This document shows positions 1-8,297 of a stretch of DNA of 64,000 nt, piece after piece. A program made the translations under genes and the position numbers. Source of the stretch: Candidatus Binataceae bacterium (GTDB taxonomy: Bacteria; Desulfobacterota; Binatia; Binatales; Binataceae); NCBI GenBank assembly GCA_035500095.1, contig DATJXN010000005.1, forward strand, positions 1-64,000, written 5' to 3'. The notes under the pieces are model-generated. The model was given only the letters and a program-made list of their open reading frames with translations, did no database searches and was not told where the DNA came from. Every line of letters starts with the position of its first letter. Position 1 is the first letter of the stretch.

Positions 1-1
1 C

Positions 2-140
2 GCGGGTGTGCTCGAAGCCGAGCGCCACTTCCGCAAAGTTGCTGGCTATCGCGCGCTGCCCAGACTTGCTGCGGTGCTTCATGCGCGTGATGTCTCGATC
101 GATCGTGCGCGCGGAGTTGATAATCGAAAACAGGCAGCCT
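2..140 (+). pseudogene. Probable transposase C-terminal fragment, cut by the window edge
   Basis: The open frame entering from the left edge reads EAERHFRKVAGYRALPRL followed by a basic, alanine-rich stretch. This resembles the C-terminal end of IS256/mutator-type transposases, where an ERxFRxxxGYRxxPxL segment closes the protein. The frame stays open to 412, but the resemblance fades after about position 140 and the rest looks like non-coding read-through. No terminal inverted repeat was recognised. It fits the mobile-element debris elsewhere in the first 10 kb. The family assignment rests on motif memory only and is tentative. Confidence 0.4.
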
Positions 141-288
141 ATATGACTATCGAACCGTCACTCAAAATCAACAGCGAAGTGGGCATTTCCGTGTTCGGGG
201 CGCAAGTCCACAGATCTATAAAATGGACAGCGGAATCGTCGCGGGATCCTATGCGGCATCCGCTGCATCTTGCGCGCGTTCCGGCAGT

Positions 289-1707
289 CTATCGAGCGCA
301 GTTTTCCTTGGTCTGCTGGTCGAGCACGGCCGCACGCCATTCACGTTTGGCGGGCAGGATTGGGGGCATCGGAGCAACATCCGGTTCAAGCGTCGGAGAA
401 GGGGTCGTGTAAGTATCCAGAACCTCTGAACCTTTACGCATAAATGAATTGTAGATGAGCCATTGCGTGCGATGTCTCTTGCCACGCCAGGGAAACCGGC
501 CGGCGATTGAAGATGTCGAATAAAAACCGCGGTACGCGTTGCGCAGACCGATTCGCAGGTCGTCCGTGGACATTTGCGCCGGGCGATAAACGACGTGGCC
601 CTGATCGTAAATCGACCAGTCGAAGGAAATGATGCGATTTGCCTTTTTCATTTCATACCATGTGAGCGTCCCTGGATATGGCGTGAGCGCGGAGTAGGCA
701 GCAGCATCGTATTGGGCGGCGATGTTGAATTTTACGGTTTCGTCGAACACCAATGGATCGTCGCCGTCGAAACCAAACATAAACAGACCGAACACCATTA
801 TTCCGTAGGAATGCACCTTCTCCAGGAGTGCGGCGAAAGTCTCCGGCCGATTGACGTGTTTATGTACGCTTTTGAGCGTGGCGCGAGAGATTGACTCGAA
901 GCCTATGCTGAGCATCGTGCAGCCGCTTTCGGCAGCCAGTTCGAGCATCCCGTCGTCTCCTGCGAGCTTGGAAGTGACGCCGGCCTGCCATTTGATACCG
1001 CGTCCTTTCAATGCGCGCATCAGCGCTTTTGGGTGTTCTGAAGTTCCGAAAAAATCGGCGTCGTTGATCGAGATGGTGCGTGAACCACAGTTCTCGATTT
1101 CGTTGATCACCTCGCTAACCGGTCTGTATCGAAACCTGAGTCCGTTCATCAATGGCTCGGCGCAGAATGTACAACCCTGATGACAGCCGCGCGACGTCTG
1201 GATAAACGTGCAATTCAGATAGCGATTCCTTTTCAAAAGGTCGTAGCGCGGCATCGGCATATTCACCATCGAATGCAAGGACTCAGATTTGTAAATTCCG
1301 TGCATCGATCTGTTCCTCAGATCGTCGAGCAGTCTATTCATCACGGGCTCGACCTCGCCGACGACGACCGCGTCGCAATGCCTCAACGCTTCTGCGGGCA
1401 TGAAGCTCGGATGCACGCCGCCCATCACGACGGGAACGCCTCTTGAGCGAAACTCGTCCGCGATTTCATAGCCCCGATTGACGTAACTCGTCATCGCGGA
1501 AATTCCAACCATATCCGCTTTCAAGTTGAAGTCGATCGGCTCGATGTTCTCGTCTGTGAGAACCACTTCATACTGGTCGCGCGAAATGGATGCGGCGACC
1601 GCCAGCAGGCCTGCAAGCGGCGAGTATAGTGCCCGCCGCAGATACAGGGGCCGGGTCGTAAGCGAATCCGTTTTCGGGTTGATGAGATGAATGAGATGGG
1701 TTCGCAC
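289..1707 (-). CDS. B12-binding-domain radical SAM protein
   Basis: A 472-residue protein with an N-terminal cobalamin-binding-like Rossmann domain (about residues 30-130, including VVVGEVE) and a radical SAM core. The core carries the CX3CX2C cluster motif as Cys175, Cys179 and Cys182 (CHQGCTFC), which binds a 4Fe-4S cluster and cleaves S-adenosylmethionine. The architecture is that of the large 'B12-binding domain/radical SAM' class, which includes methyltransferases, ring-modifying enzymes and hopanoid-modifying enzymes such as HpnJ/HpnP. The classical DxHxxG cobalamin-ligand motif is not evident, as in many members. Substrate cannot be told from sequence. It stands alone on the minus strand in an accessory region; the nearest likely gene is an AspH-like dioxygenase on the other strand. 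Confidence 0.85.
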   Translation of the reverse strand: MRTHLIHLINPKTDSLTTRPLYLRRALYSPLAGLLAVAASISRDQYEVVLTDENIEPIDFNLKADMVGISAMTSYVNRGYEIADEFRSRGVPVVMGGVHPSFMPAEALRHCDAVVVGEVEPVMNRLLDDLRNRSMHGIYKSESLHSMVNMPMPRYDLLKRNRYLNCTFIQTSRGCHQGCTFCAEPLMNGLRFRYRPVSEVINEIENCGSRTISINDADFFGTSEHPKALMRALKGRGIKWQAGVTSKLAGDDGMLELAAESGCTMLSIGFESISRATLKSVHKHVNRPETFAALLEKVHSYGIMVFGLFMFGFDGDDPLVFDETVKFNIAAQYDAAAYSALTPYPGTLTWYEMKKANRIISFDWSIYDQGHVVYRPAQMSTDDLRIGLRNAYRGFYSTSSIAGRFPWRGKRHRTQWLIYNSFMRKGSEVLDTYTTPSPTLEPDVAPMPPILPAKREWRAAVLDQQTKENCAR

Positions 1708-2173
1708 GACGATCTCCTTGCATCTGTGCTACTAGTTGGTATCGACAGCTCGAGCGGCCCATTTGATGAGACGATGCTTTTCCAGTGTTACACGCGCGTC
1801 AAACACGAACCAACGAGCTAAATTTGGAACAGCCTTATAGCCTCACAAAAATGACCACGGCTGCTCCAATGCTCACATTGCATGCTGCGACCCTGAAGAG
1901 CAGCTCAGGTGCCTTCAAGACGGCAGAACGCGGGCTGACCCTTGAAATTTGGGGCAACCTGCGCCACTGATGACAGGTTCCGGTCAGCGCCCTCGTCGCC
2001 GGTCATCACATCGGACCTCCGGTCAGTTCAATGGAGCGCCCTAAAATCGTAGGCGTTGGGTCGGTTTTTGTCTTTAACCTGAAGCGTGTAGATCAATGTT
2101 TTTGCTGGCGGAGTATTTGCCCTTTGGTTACTGATGTAGCAGATAGCGCACTGTCGCGCTCGTGCGGCGAGCC
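1708..2173. other. Intergenic stretch without a recognisable gene
   Basis: Composition is more AT-rich than the core part of the window. Only short unconvincing frames occur on either strand. It probably contains the promoter of the radical SAM gene near its left edge. I see no RNA gene, terminator or repeat that I can support here. Confidence 0.4.
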
Positions 2174-2515
2174 TCACGGCAGAGCATGGTTGCGGGAGTT
2201 CGCAGACCGGTGGTCGCATCTTAACAGGCACAATTTCGTCGAAGCTGGCGCGTCTCGCGGATCGGGGATGGACTTCAGCAGCTCGCGGAGCGCCGGGTTC
2301 AGAGGAGCAGCTTCGGTGTCATAAGAAAGGCGCAATTCTGCTTCGAGGCATTCCTGCAGGCCAGCGGCGACCGTCGAGTCTTCAAGCCAGCTTTTCTGAT
2401 CGAAGGTCGCCGGTTCCAAAGGAACGAACTCACTTGAATACGATAATAGGTTTCTCGCTGAACGTTCTATGCCTGTCGCTGGTGTTTGCGTTGATCGGTT
2501 CAGTTTTGTGGCCAA
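2174..2515 (-). CDS. Hypothetical small hydrophilic protein (uncertain)
   Basis: A 113-codon frame starting at TTG, with GGAG about ten bases upstream of the start. The middle is protein-like: acidic, followed by an amphipathic segment LRLSYDTEAAPLNPALRELL. That pattern (LRxxYDxxxxPxxPxLxxLL) faintly recalls short anti-sigma-factor helices, but too weakly to assign. It overlaps the start of the plus-strand frame at 2434 by 82 bases, so at most one of the two is likely to be real in its full length. I have no family match. Base composition is lower in GC than the core genes. Confidence 0.3.
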   Translation of the reverse strand: MATKLNRSTQTPATGIERSARNLLSYSSEFVPLEPATFDQKSWLEDSTVAAGLQECLEAELRLSYDTEAAPLNPALRELLKSIPDPRDAPASTKLCLLRCDHRSANSRNHALP

Positions 2516-2682
2516 TCATTTGTAAACTCCTGCGCGTTGCGCCTTGGAGTACCAGCATCGATGCCGTATTCATTATAACGGCTGCCAGCATTTTTATTAT
2601 GATTAGAGATTATGGACATATTTTGTCGGATCGCGTGAATAAGGCCAGATCTGCTTCCAAATGGCGAAAATCCGTCGGCTGA
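2434..2682 (+). CDS. Hypothetical small membrane protein (uncertain)
   Basis: An 82-codon frame from a TTG start with AAGGA upstream. It predicts two hydrophobic helices (about residues 6-30 and 42-57) and a basic C-terminal tail, so the product would be a small inner-membrane protein. It ends 59 bases before the AspH-like gene on the same strand, so the two could be co-transcribed. No family is recognised. It overlaps the opposing frame 2174-2515, which weakens both calls. Confidence 0.35.
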   Translation: MNTIIGFSLNVLCLSLVFALIGSVLWPIICKLLRVAPWSTSIDAVFIITAASIFIMIRDYGHILSDRVNKARSASKWRKSVG

Positions 2683-2741
2683 CGCTTATGCGAAGAGCGC
2701 ACTCGCATGACATCGCGATCAGATAACTGAGAGGCCTCTTT

Positions 2742-3611
2742 ATGAGAAATGCTTTGACACCAGGATTACCTGGATCTGTTTCCGATGCGACAAGATCGCA
2801 AACCAAAGGCAGCGCGTTCCACCCCGGCAAGGTCATTAGACTGCTCTGGCCTGTTGTATGGCTTAACGCTTTTTTCAACCGTTATACCGGTGGCTCGAGC
2901 CGACCCGCTTTCTTTGACATAGACCGTACATTCCCTGCTCTGAATCTGATCACTGAGCAGTGTGCGGTAATCAGGGAAGAATTGGAAGCGATACTAGCTA
3001 CGAAGAGTTCGATACCGAACTACCATGAGATTGACTTCATTCAATTTTCTATTTCAGCAAAGGTCGACAAGCACAGGAACTGGAAGATTTTCTTGCTCGA
3101 TGCAATGGGAGAGCGTCCAGCGGCGAACCGGGCCCTTTGCCCAAAAACCTGTGAACTGCTGGAGAGAATCCCCGATCTGTTTCAAGCCTTCTTTTCGATA
3201 TTGGATCCTGGGAAATCTATCCCGTCTCACACTGGGCCCTACAGTGGCTACCTGCGCTATCACTTAGGGTTAAAGGTCCCGCAGAAGGATCCTCCGTCGA
3301 TGCGCGTCAAGGACCAATGGTACGTTTGGCAGGAAGGTGGGGCCATATTGTTCGACGATACCTACGATCATGAGGTTCTCAACAAATCGGCCGAAGAACG
3401 GGTCGTTCTGGTCGTTGATGTACTGAGGCCAATGCCACCGTTGGCCCATTCGATAAATCGCCTGGTCCGAGTGGTTTCAAGGTATGTGTACGCAAAAGGG
3501 GTGATCAAAGTGTCCCCTGTCGTTTCGCGAATCTTCAAATATCTGGTGCCGAATGAGGATCGCAAGCGCGAATCGTGTCCGCTTGGTGGAAAAAATCGAT
3601 CCACTCAGTAG
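2742..3611 (+). CDS. Aspartyl/asparaginyl beta-hydroxylase family dioxygenase
   Basis: A 289-residue Fe(II)/2-oxoglutarate-dependent dioxygenase of the AspH/LpxO family. The catalytic half shows the family signature: His163 in HTGPYSGYLRYHLGL, FDDTYDHEVLN with His210, and ERVVLVVDVLRP with Arg220. His163 and His210 are the expected two-histidine iron ligands (spacing 47, against 46 in human AspH), and the following arginine would bind 2-oxoglutarate. Bacterial relatives hydroxylate lipid A acyl chains (LpxO) or peptide/ornithine-lipid substrates. The substrate here is unknown. A start with good spacing lies at the ATG (GAGGCC upstream). Codon use is less GC-biased than the core genes, consistent with acquired DNA. 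Confidence 0.82.
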   Translation: MRNALTPGLPGSVSDATRSQTKGSAFHPGKVIRLLWPVVWLNAFFNRYTGGSSRPAFFDIDRTFPALNLITEQCAVIREELEAILATKSSIPNYHEIDFIQFSISAKVDKHRNWKIFLLDAMGERPAANRALCPKTCELLERIPDLFQAFFSILDPGKSIPSHTGPYSGYLRYHLGLKVPQKDPPSMRVKDQWYVWQEGGAILFDDTYDHEVLNKSAEERVVLVVDVLRPMPPLAHSINRLVRVVSRYVYAKGVIKVSPVVSRIFKYLVPNEDRKRESCPLGGKNRSTQ

Positions 3612-4000
3612 CGCCGCAGAGCGGGATGGAGGGACCTCACCCGATGTGAGAAGCGCAGCTCAGCGTTGTGTCGGCGGAGCAGAAACAGCGCAGGCCGAAG
3701 GTCACGGTGTCAAATGGCGATCGCTTGTCTGACCTAATTAGCTTGCAACGTGACCGGGTACAATAGATTAACCGCGTCACGGAGTGCCTTTCGCAGAGCG
3801 GAAGCTCATTTGCGGGCCGAGGACAATTCCTGAAATCAGTGACATTCGAGCCCGCGTAGCGTGGTAGCTTCGCTCGCACGCATTGGATGGCCGCTTTCAG
3901 TGGTGTCGTAGCGTAAGGTTCATGGCAGTCGGCCCCTAAATGCGACGGATCGTCGGTCCTTGGTGTTGTGGAAATAAGTTTCATCGGAAGATCTCGAGGC
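3612..4000. other. Intergenic stretch without a recognisable gene
   Basis: Between the AspH-like gene and the inverted-repeat element at 4001. Short frames on the minus strand do not look like protein. I see no RNA gene or clear terminator. Confidence 0.4.
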
Positions 4001-4091
4001 TGTCATTCCGAGCGCAGCGAGGAATCCCGGTTTCCACGAAAAGCAAATAAAGATCCGGGATTCCTCGGTCGCAGACTCCCTCGGAATGACA
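4001..4091. repeat. Imperfect inverted-repeat intergenic element (TGTCATTC family, copy 1)
   Basis: The left arm starts TGTCATTCCGAG and runs to GAGGAATCCCGG (4001-4030). The right arm (4055-4091) starts CCGGGATTCCTC and ends CTCGGAATGACA. Together they form a long imperfect stem with a roughly 24-base AT-rich loop. A diverged second copy of the same family lies at 61156-61237. Elements with TGTCATTC...GAATC ends are scattered between genes in many bacterial genomes, so this is a dispersed repeat rather than a gene-specific signal. It may act as a bidirectional terminator or be a non-autonomous mobile element. Confidence 0.75.
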
Positions 4092-4285
4092 CCTTGACGC
4101 TTTTCCGTATATGCAAGTTATTTGCGGGACATCACACTAGCGGCGCATAGGAAAAGAGAGTCTTGGGAAGGGGGGGATCGCCTCCGAATCTAAACAGGGT
4201 TCCGAGCCGGAAAATTCCGATCGACAGTCTTTCGCGCAGAAGTTGAGTGCATAAGGAAATTCCGGTTCCAAAGAGGGAGGAGACA

Positions 4286-5470
4286 ATGCACCGCAGCGAA
4301 GGGCGCTTCTTGACCACACATGTGGGCAGCCTGCCGCGCAGCCCACGACTGTTGGCGATGTTGCTGGCGAAGGAACAAGGTGCGAACGTCGACGAGGCTG
4401 CCTTCAGACATCAGATCGAGCAGGACCTCAAAGCGGCGGTCGACCACCAATACAGGGCTGGCATCGATATCGCCGGCGACGGTGAGCTTCCGCGGATCGG
4501 ATTTTCCTTCTATGTCAAAGACCGCATGAGCGGCTTCGGCGGCGTGGCAAACCGCGGCACCGTGACCGATTTCGCGAAGTTTCCGGATTTTGCCGCGCTC
4601 AAGCTGGCCTCCGACAACAAGCTCGCCAAAAGCGCGACGGTTTATCAGGCACCGGAGTGCATTGCTCGAATCGAATACGATCCGCGCCAAGCCGCAGCGC
4701 GTCAGGAGTTGGATGCCTTCGCGCAAGCCTTAGCAACTTCCGGCGCCGCACAATTCCGCGAGACCTTCGTCACCGCCGCAACTCCTGGCATCATCTCGAC
4801 CACTCTACTACGTTCGCGGGAAAGACCGTCCTACGCCAGCGACCGTGATTATTTGTTCGCGCTCGCCGATGAATTGCGCAAGGAGTACGAGTTAATCGTC
4901 AGCCGTGGGCACGTGCTTCAACTCGACGCGCCAGACTTGGCGCTGGAAAGGCAGATCATGTTCGTCGATCAGCCGCTTGAGGCCTTTCTCGATCGAGTCG
5001 AGCTTCACATCGAAGCGCTCAACCGGGCTTTGAACAACATTCCGCCCGATCGAGTCCGGCTTCATGTGTGTTGGGGGAACTGGGACGGTCCGCATATAGA
5101 CGATGTTGAGTTGGAACCGCTCCTGCCGCTGCTTTATCAAGCCCGAGTGGGCGCGCTGAGCCTGGCAGGAGCCAATCCGCACCATCAGCACGACTATAAA
5201 CTATTCCGTCGAATACCACCGCCGCGGGAGATGATACTCATTCCCGGAGTGATCGATGTAACAAACAACTATCTGGAGCATCCCGAAGTGGTCGCGGATC
5301 GAATCGAACGCGTCGCGGAAGCGTTGGGCGACCGCTCCCGCGTGATCGCGAGTACCGATTGCGGCTTCAGCACCTTTGCTGGCTACGTGATGGTGGGCGA
5401 AGATGTGGCTTGGGAAAAGCTGAGGATTATGAGCGAAGGTGCTCGTCTGGCATCCAAAAGGCTTTGGTAG
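4286..5470 (+). CDS. MetE-like cobalamin-independent methyltransferase family protein
   Basis: A 394-residue protein related to the C-terminal catalytic domain of MetE (UROD/MetE-like barrel). It opens with TTHVGSLPR, typical of this stand-alone family. It keeps the zinc-site pattern: His and Cys in LHVCWGNW and the late Cys in STDCGFSTF. Known relatives transfer methyl groups to homocysteine or other thiols; stand-alone versions lack the N-terminal domain of MetE, and their methyl donor is often unknown. The ATG at 4286 is preferred over an in-frame GTG at 4247, because GGGAGGAG sits immediately before it. No partner gene is adjacent; the flanks are long non-coding stretches. Confidence 0.78.
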   Translation: MHRSEGRFLTTHVGSLPRSPRLLAMLLAKEQGANVDEAAFRHQIEQDLKAAVDHQYRAGIDIAGDGELPRIGFSFYVKDRMSGFGGVANRGTVTDFAKFPDFAALKLASDNKLAKSATVYQAPECIARIEYDPRQAAARQELDAFAQALATSGAAQFRETFVTAATPGIISTTLLRSRERPSYASDRDYLFALADELRKEYELIVSRGHVLQLDAPDLALERQIMFVDQPLEAFLDRVELHIEALNRALNNIPPDRVRLHVCWGNWDGPHIDDVELEPLLPLLYQARVGALSLAGANPHHQHDYKLFRRIPPPREMILIPGVIDVTNNYLEHPEVVADRIERVAEALGDRSRVIASTDCGFSTFAGYVMVGEDVAWEKLRIMSEGARLASKRLW

Positions 5471-5991
5471 TCGGTTGCAACTTGTCGATGATGATCACCC
5501 GTCTCAAGTTTTTCCGGTTATGGCCCGCAGCTTGCGGTAGGAGTTCGGTTGGTTCCGGGAAAGGAGGAACCTTCCCCCGTCAGGATTGCAACGCAGCGAC
5601 CACACTGCAGGGATAGCGTGAGAAATAGCGACTTGAGGTCCATCGACAGGGGAGGCTAAAGGCTCTCCTAATGGCCGCAATCGACAAGTTCAACCACGAC
5701 AACCCGCCCAAGGCATCTCTGGCCTACTACACTCGGATAACCTACGTGAGATGGGGCTTGATTAGTTGAGTCGGGAACCCGGCGTCGCCAAGGTCTCCGC
5801 CACGCCACGTGACGCATGGCAAATTCTGAGATCGCACTGGCTTGGCGTCCTCTTGCCCGACTCGAGAGTAGGAAGCTGAACCCTCACGGCCACGGCGAGT
5901 GCGCATGAAAACCTTGACGCGCCTGCCCAGCCTGTAAATACTCGGGCTGACCAGCTTACGAAAGCTCGAATCGAAGCAAGGTAGGCTCAAA
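5471..5991. other. Intergenic stretch; only a doubtful 32-codon frame
   Basis: No convincing gene. A 32-codon plus-strand frame begins at the ATG at 5671, 17-18 bases after GGGGAGG, but its product is unlike anything I know. The stretch probably contains the promoter of the amidohydrolase gene near its right end. Confidence 0.35.
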
Positions 5992-7167
5992 ATGGCACGC
6001 GTCGAAGGGAAAATTAACAAGCTCAAATATCCTGGCGCCATAGACGCCGACGGTCACATCCTGGAATCGGTCAAATGCTGGGAGGAGTACTGCGAGGCTA
6101 AGTACCGGGCTAATGCGGTCCGCATGAAGCAAGACAAGGATGGACTTGAGTATCTCGAAATCAACGGCGTGCCTTCGCGCGTCAGCCGGGGCGGCAACTT
6201 CGGCGCGGTTGCGCAGATGGGTCAGGTGACGCGTGAAAAAGGTGAATTCGATCCGCGGATAAAATATGGCGAGCGGCTTCCGCTTGGCGCCGCCGACGCC
6301 AAGGAGCGTGTCGAACGACTGGATCTTGAGGGCCTCGACGCCGCCATCATTTACCCGAGCCTCGAGCTGACGTGGGAAACCGAGTGCGACGACGTGGATT
6401 ATGCGCAGGCGATGTGCCGGGCGTACAACCGCTGGGTTACGGATTGGTGTACTGACAGCGGCGGACGTCTCATTCCGGTGGCCCACTTGTCATTGGGTGA
6501 TCCAAAGGCGGCCGCCAACGAACTCGAACGCGCCGTCAAGGACGGCCACAAGGGCGGCTGGGTTGTGCAGTTCACGATGAATCGCAAGCCCCACGCACAT
6601 ACCGACAACGACGTGCTTTTCGCCAAGGCGCAGGAACTTGACGTTCCGCTCGGCATCCACGTCTCGCTCGAGCCGCAATGGTGCTGGCCGGGCCGTTACG
6701 ATAAAGAGTATGTGCGCAAGCAGCATTGGTTCCTCAACGTCACCGCGTCCGACGCGATCCGCCACGCACTCGCGAGCTTCATGCAATATGGCACCTTCGA
6801 CAGGTTCCCGAAGCTCAAGATCGTGATTCTTGAAGTCGGTGCCGGCTGGATTCAATACTGGCTCGACCGGATGGACGCGGTCTACGACAGCGTCATTGGA
6901 CGCGACGTCCCGCTGAAGGAAAGGCCAAGCTTCTATTTCAAGCGCAACGTCTGGGTATCCGCCGATCCGGACGAAAAGTCACTGCCCGCGATGGTCGATC
7001 TGTGCGGCAGCGATCGCTTTTTCTGGGCGACCGACTTCCCGCATCCGGACCATACCGGCAACTATATCGAGGAGTTGGAGAAATTCGGCGCCAGGATCGC
7101 CGATCCACAGCGCCGGCGTGACGTCTTGGGCGACAACGTCCGCCGCGTCTACGGTCTGTCTGTCTGA
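5992..7167 (+). CDS. Amidohydrolase family protein (amidohydrolase_2/ACMSD-like)
   Basis: A 391-residue TIM-barrel metal-dependent hydrolase or decarboxylase of the amidohydrolase_2 family. It has the N-terminal DADGHILE segment, in which the usual metal-binding HxH is reduced to GH, a common variant in this subgroup. It ends with the ATDFPHPDHTG motif, whose aspartate is the conserved catalytic/metal residue. Relatives include 2-amino-3-carboxymuconate-semialdehyde decarboxylase and several decarboxylases of aromatic acids. The substrate is unknown. It is followed directly by mobile-element debris and has no co-directional partner. Confidence 0.82.
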   Translation: MARVEGKINKLKYPGAIDADGHILESVKCWEEYCEAKYRANAVRMKQDKDGLEYLEINGVPSRVSRGGNFGAVAQMGQVTREKGEFDPRIKYGERLPLGAADAKERVERLDLEGLDAAIIYPSLELTWETECDDVDYAQAMCRAYNRWVTDWCTDSGGRLIPVAHLSLGDPKAAANELERAVKDGHKGGWVVQFTMNRKPHAHTDNDVLFAKAQELDVPLGIHVSLEPQWCWPGRYDKEYVRKQHWFLNVTASDAIRHALASFMQYGTFDRFPKLKIVILEVGAGWIQYWLDRMDAVYDSVIGRDVPLKERPSFYFKRNVWVSADPDEKSLPAMVDLCGSDRFFWATDFPHPDHTGNYIEELEKFGARIADPQRRRDVLGDNVRRVYGLSV

Positions 7168-7306
7168 TTTCCGGAATCACCGCCGAATAGTTGCGGCGGC
7201 TCGCCAGATGCCGCTTCGATCACGCCTTGCAGACATAGCTAGCCGGCCTCGATCGCATTGCCCCTGGGCCGACCGTTGAATATACATTCCGATCCATCCG
7301 GTATCG

Positions 7307-7369
7307 TCACCCGCGCCGCTTGCCGTTGAACGATCCACAGTAGCCGTTCTCCCATGGGCTGCCCGGCTC
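7307..7369 (-). pseudogene. IS3-family transposase fragment
   Basis: The minus-strand frame ending at 7307 closes with EPGSPWENGYCGSFNGKRRG and a stop. SPWENGYxxSFNGKxR is the signature around the catalytic DDE glutamate region of IS3-family transposases (consensus GSPWENGYxESFNGKLRDE). Here the ExSFNGK glutamate has become Gly. Only about 20 codons survive. It abuts a different transposase remnant on the opposite strand. Non-functional. Confidence 0.65.
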
Positions 7370-7530
7370 GCCACGTCGAACGACTCGTCGGATCGATACG
7401 TCGCGAATGTCTCGACCACCTGATCGTGCTCGGCGAGGCGCACTTGCGCGGTGTCCTGAAGGCTTACGCTTCGTATTACACTGGATGGCGTACCGGCAAT
7501 ACGCCCCGATCGCGCCGCAGACAACGATCA
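7366..7530 (+). pseudogene. Integrase-core (rve) transposase fragment
   Basis: The plus-strand frame reads VERLVGSIRRECLDHLIVL and then EAHLRGVLKAYASYY. This is the conserved end of the integrase-core domain of IS481/IS3-type transposases (VERxIGSIRRECLDH, then the HLxxxLxxYxxYYN region). The expected RTHxxL continuation is scrambled, so only about 45 codons remain. It is a decayed insertion-sequence remnant, fused head to head with the fragment at 7307-7369. Confidence 0.7.
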
Positions 7531-7839
7531 ACTCCGGTCTGACGGTCGCGTTTCCGGATTTCCAAGATCGGTGGCAGGGAAACTAAACAAAGGCGGTGCC
7601 GGGGTAGATCTATTCGCGCTCACCGATTTTGTCCAGCGGCTGGCGCGGTCCATTACACGCCCGCCGTTCATCCAGCGCGCGCCAGGAAAGAGGAACGTTG
7701 CGCTCACGCGTATTATCCATTGCGGCGCGCCATCGGACCGCTTTACAAGGTCGTATGCGCCCTGCAGACCCAAATCTTGGGAGCCCAGCCATGGAGTACG
7801 GCACGAGTTGCAACCGCAGCGACCTCAAGCTGGCACTTC
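7531..7839. other. Non-coding debris between pseudogenes
   Basis: Frames on both strands are short and do not resemble proteins I recognise. It lies between transposase remnants and a truncated channel gene, so it is probably degraded coding or insertion-sequence sequence. Confidence 0.35.
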
Positions 7840-8297
7840 CTAAGGGGCGGTGCCGAACCACTTGTTGTAGATCCGCTGATAGGTGCCGTTCTCACGGAGT
7901 GCGATCAACGCGAGATTGATCTTTCTGCGCAATGGGCTCTCCAGCTGCACCATGATGGCGGCCGGCGCGGTGTTGAATTCAGGCCCGACGGTCTTCACCA
8001 GTCCCTTTCCCTGATTGGTTGCGTAGTAAAGCAGTATCGGCGTAGCGAATACCACGGCATCCACTTTCTTGTCACTTAGTGCTTTAAACATTTGGTCAGA
8101 CGTAGAGAACTCTTCGACCTGTGCGTTGACATTTCGAAGATAATCGGCGGAGGTGCTGCCCGCTACCGTGCCGACCTGCTTACCAGGCAAGTCGTCCGTC
8201 CCTCGATAGCGCCGCGAATCCGCTCGACGATCAAGGTGGTCGTCAGCTGTGCGGTATAGAACGCAACAAAAACCACACCGGCGGCCAGGCTGATGCC
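7840..8297 (-). pseudogene. Truncated, frameshifted glutamate-receptor-like channel/substrate-binding protein
   Basis: The minus strand encodes the last transmembrane helix and C-terminal ligand-binding lobe of a prokaryotic ionotropic glutamate-receptor-like (GluR0-type) protein. One frame gives GISLAAGVVFVAFYTAQL plus TTTLIVERIRGAIEG. After a frameshift near 8196-8206 the next frame continues DDLPGKQVGTVAGSTSADYL and ends QRIYNKWFGTAP. The distal part is a type 3 periplasmic-binding-protein fold. The N-terminal binding lobe and pore are missing, replaced at about 8280-8297 by the remains of a cyclase gene. Clearly non-functional. Confidence 0.75.

Noticed and set aside
2174-2515. Assignment of the small minus-strand frame as a NepR-like anti-sigma factor
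   Set aside because: The LRxxYD...P..LL pattern is too short and no PhyR or sigma-factor gene is nearby.
5671-5769. 32-codon frame with GGGGAGG upstream
   Set aside because: The ribosome-binding-like stretch is too far from the ATG and the product matches nothing; kept only as a remark.
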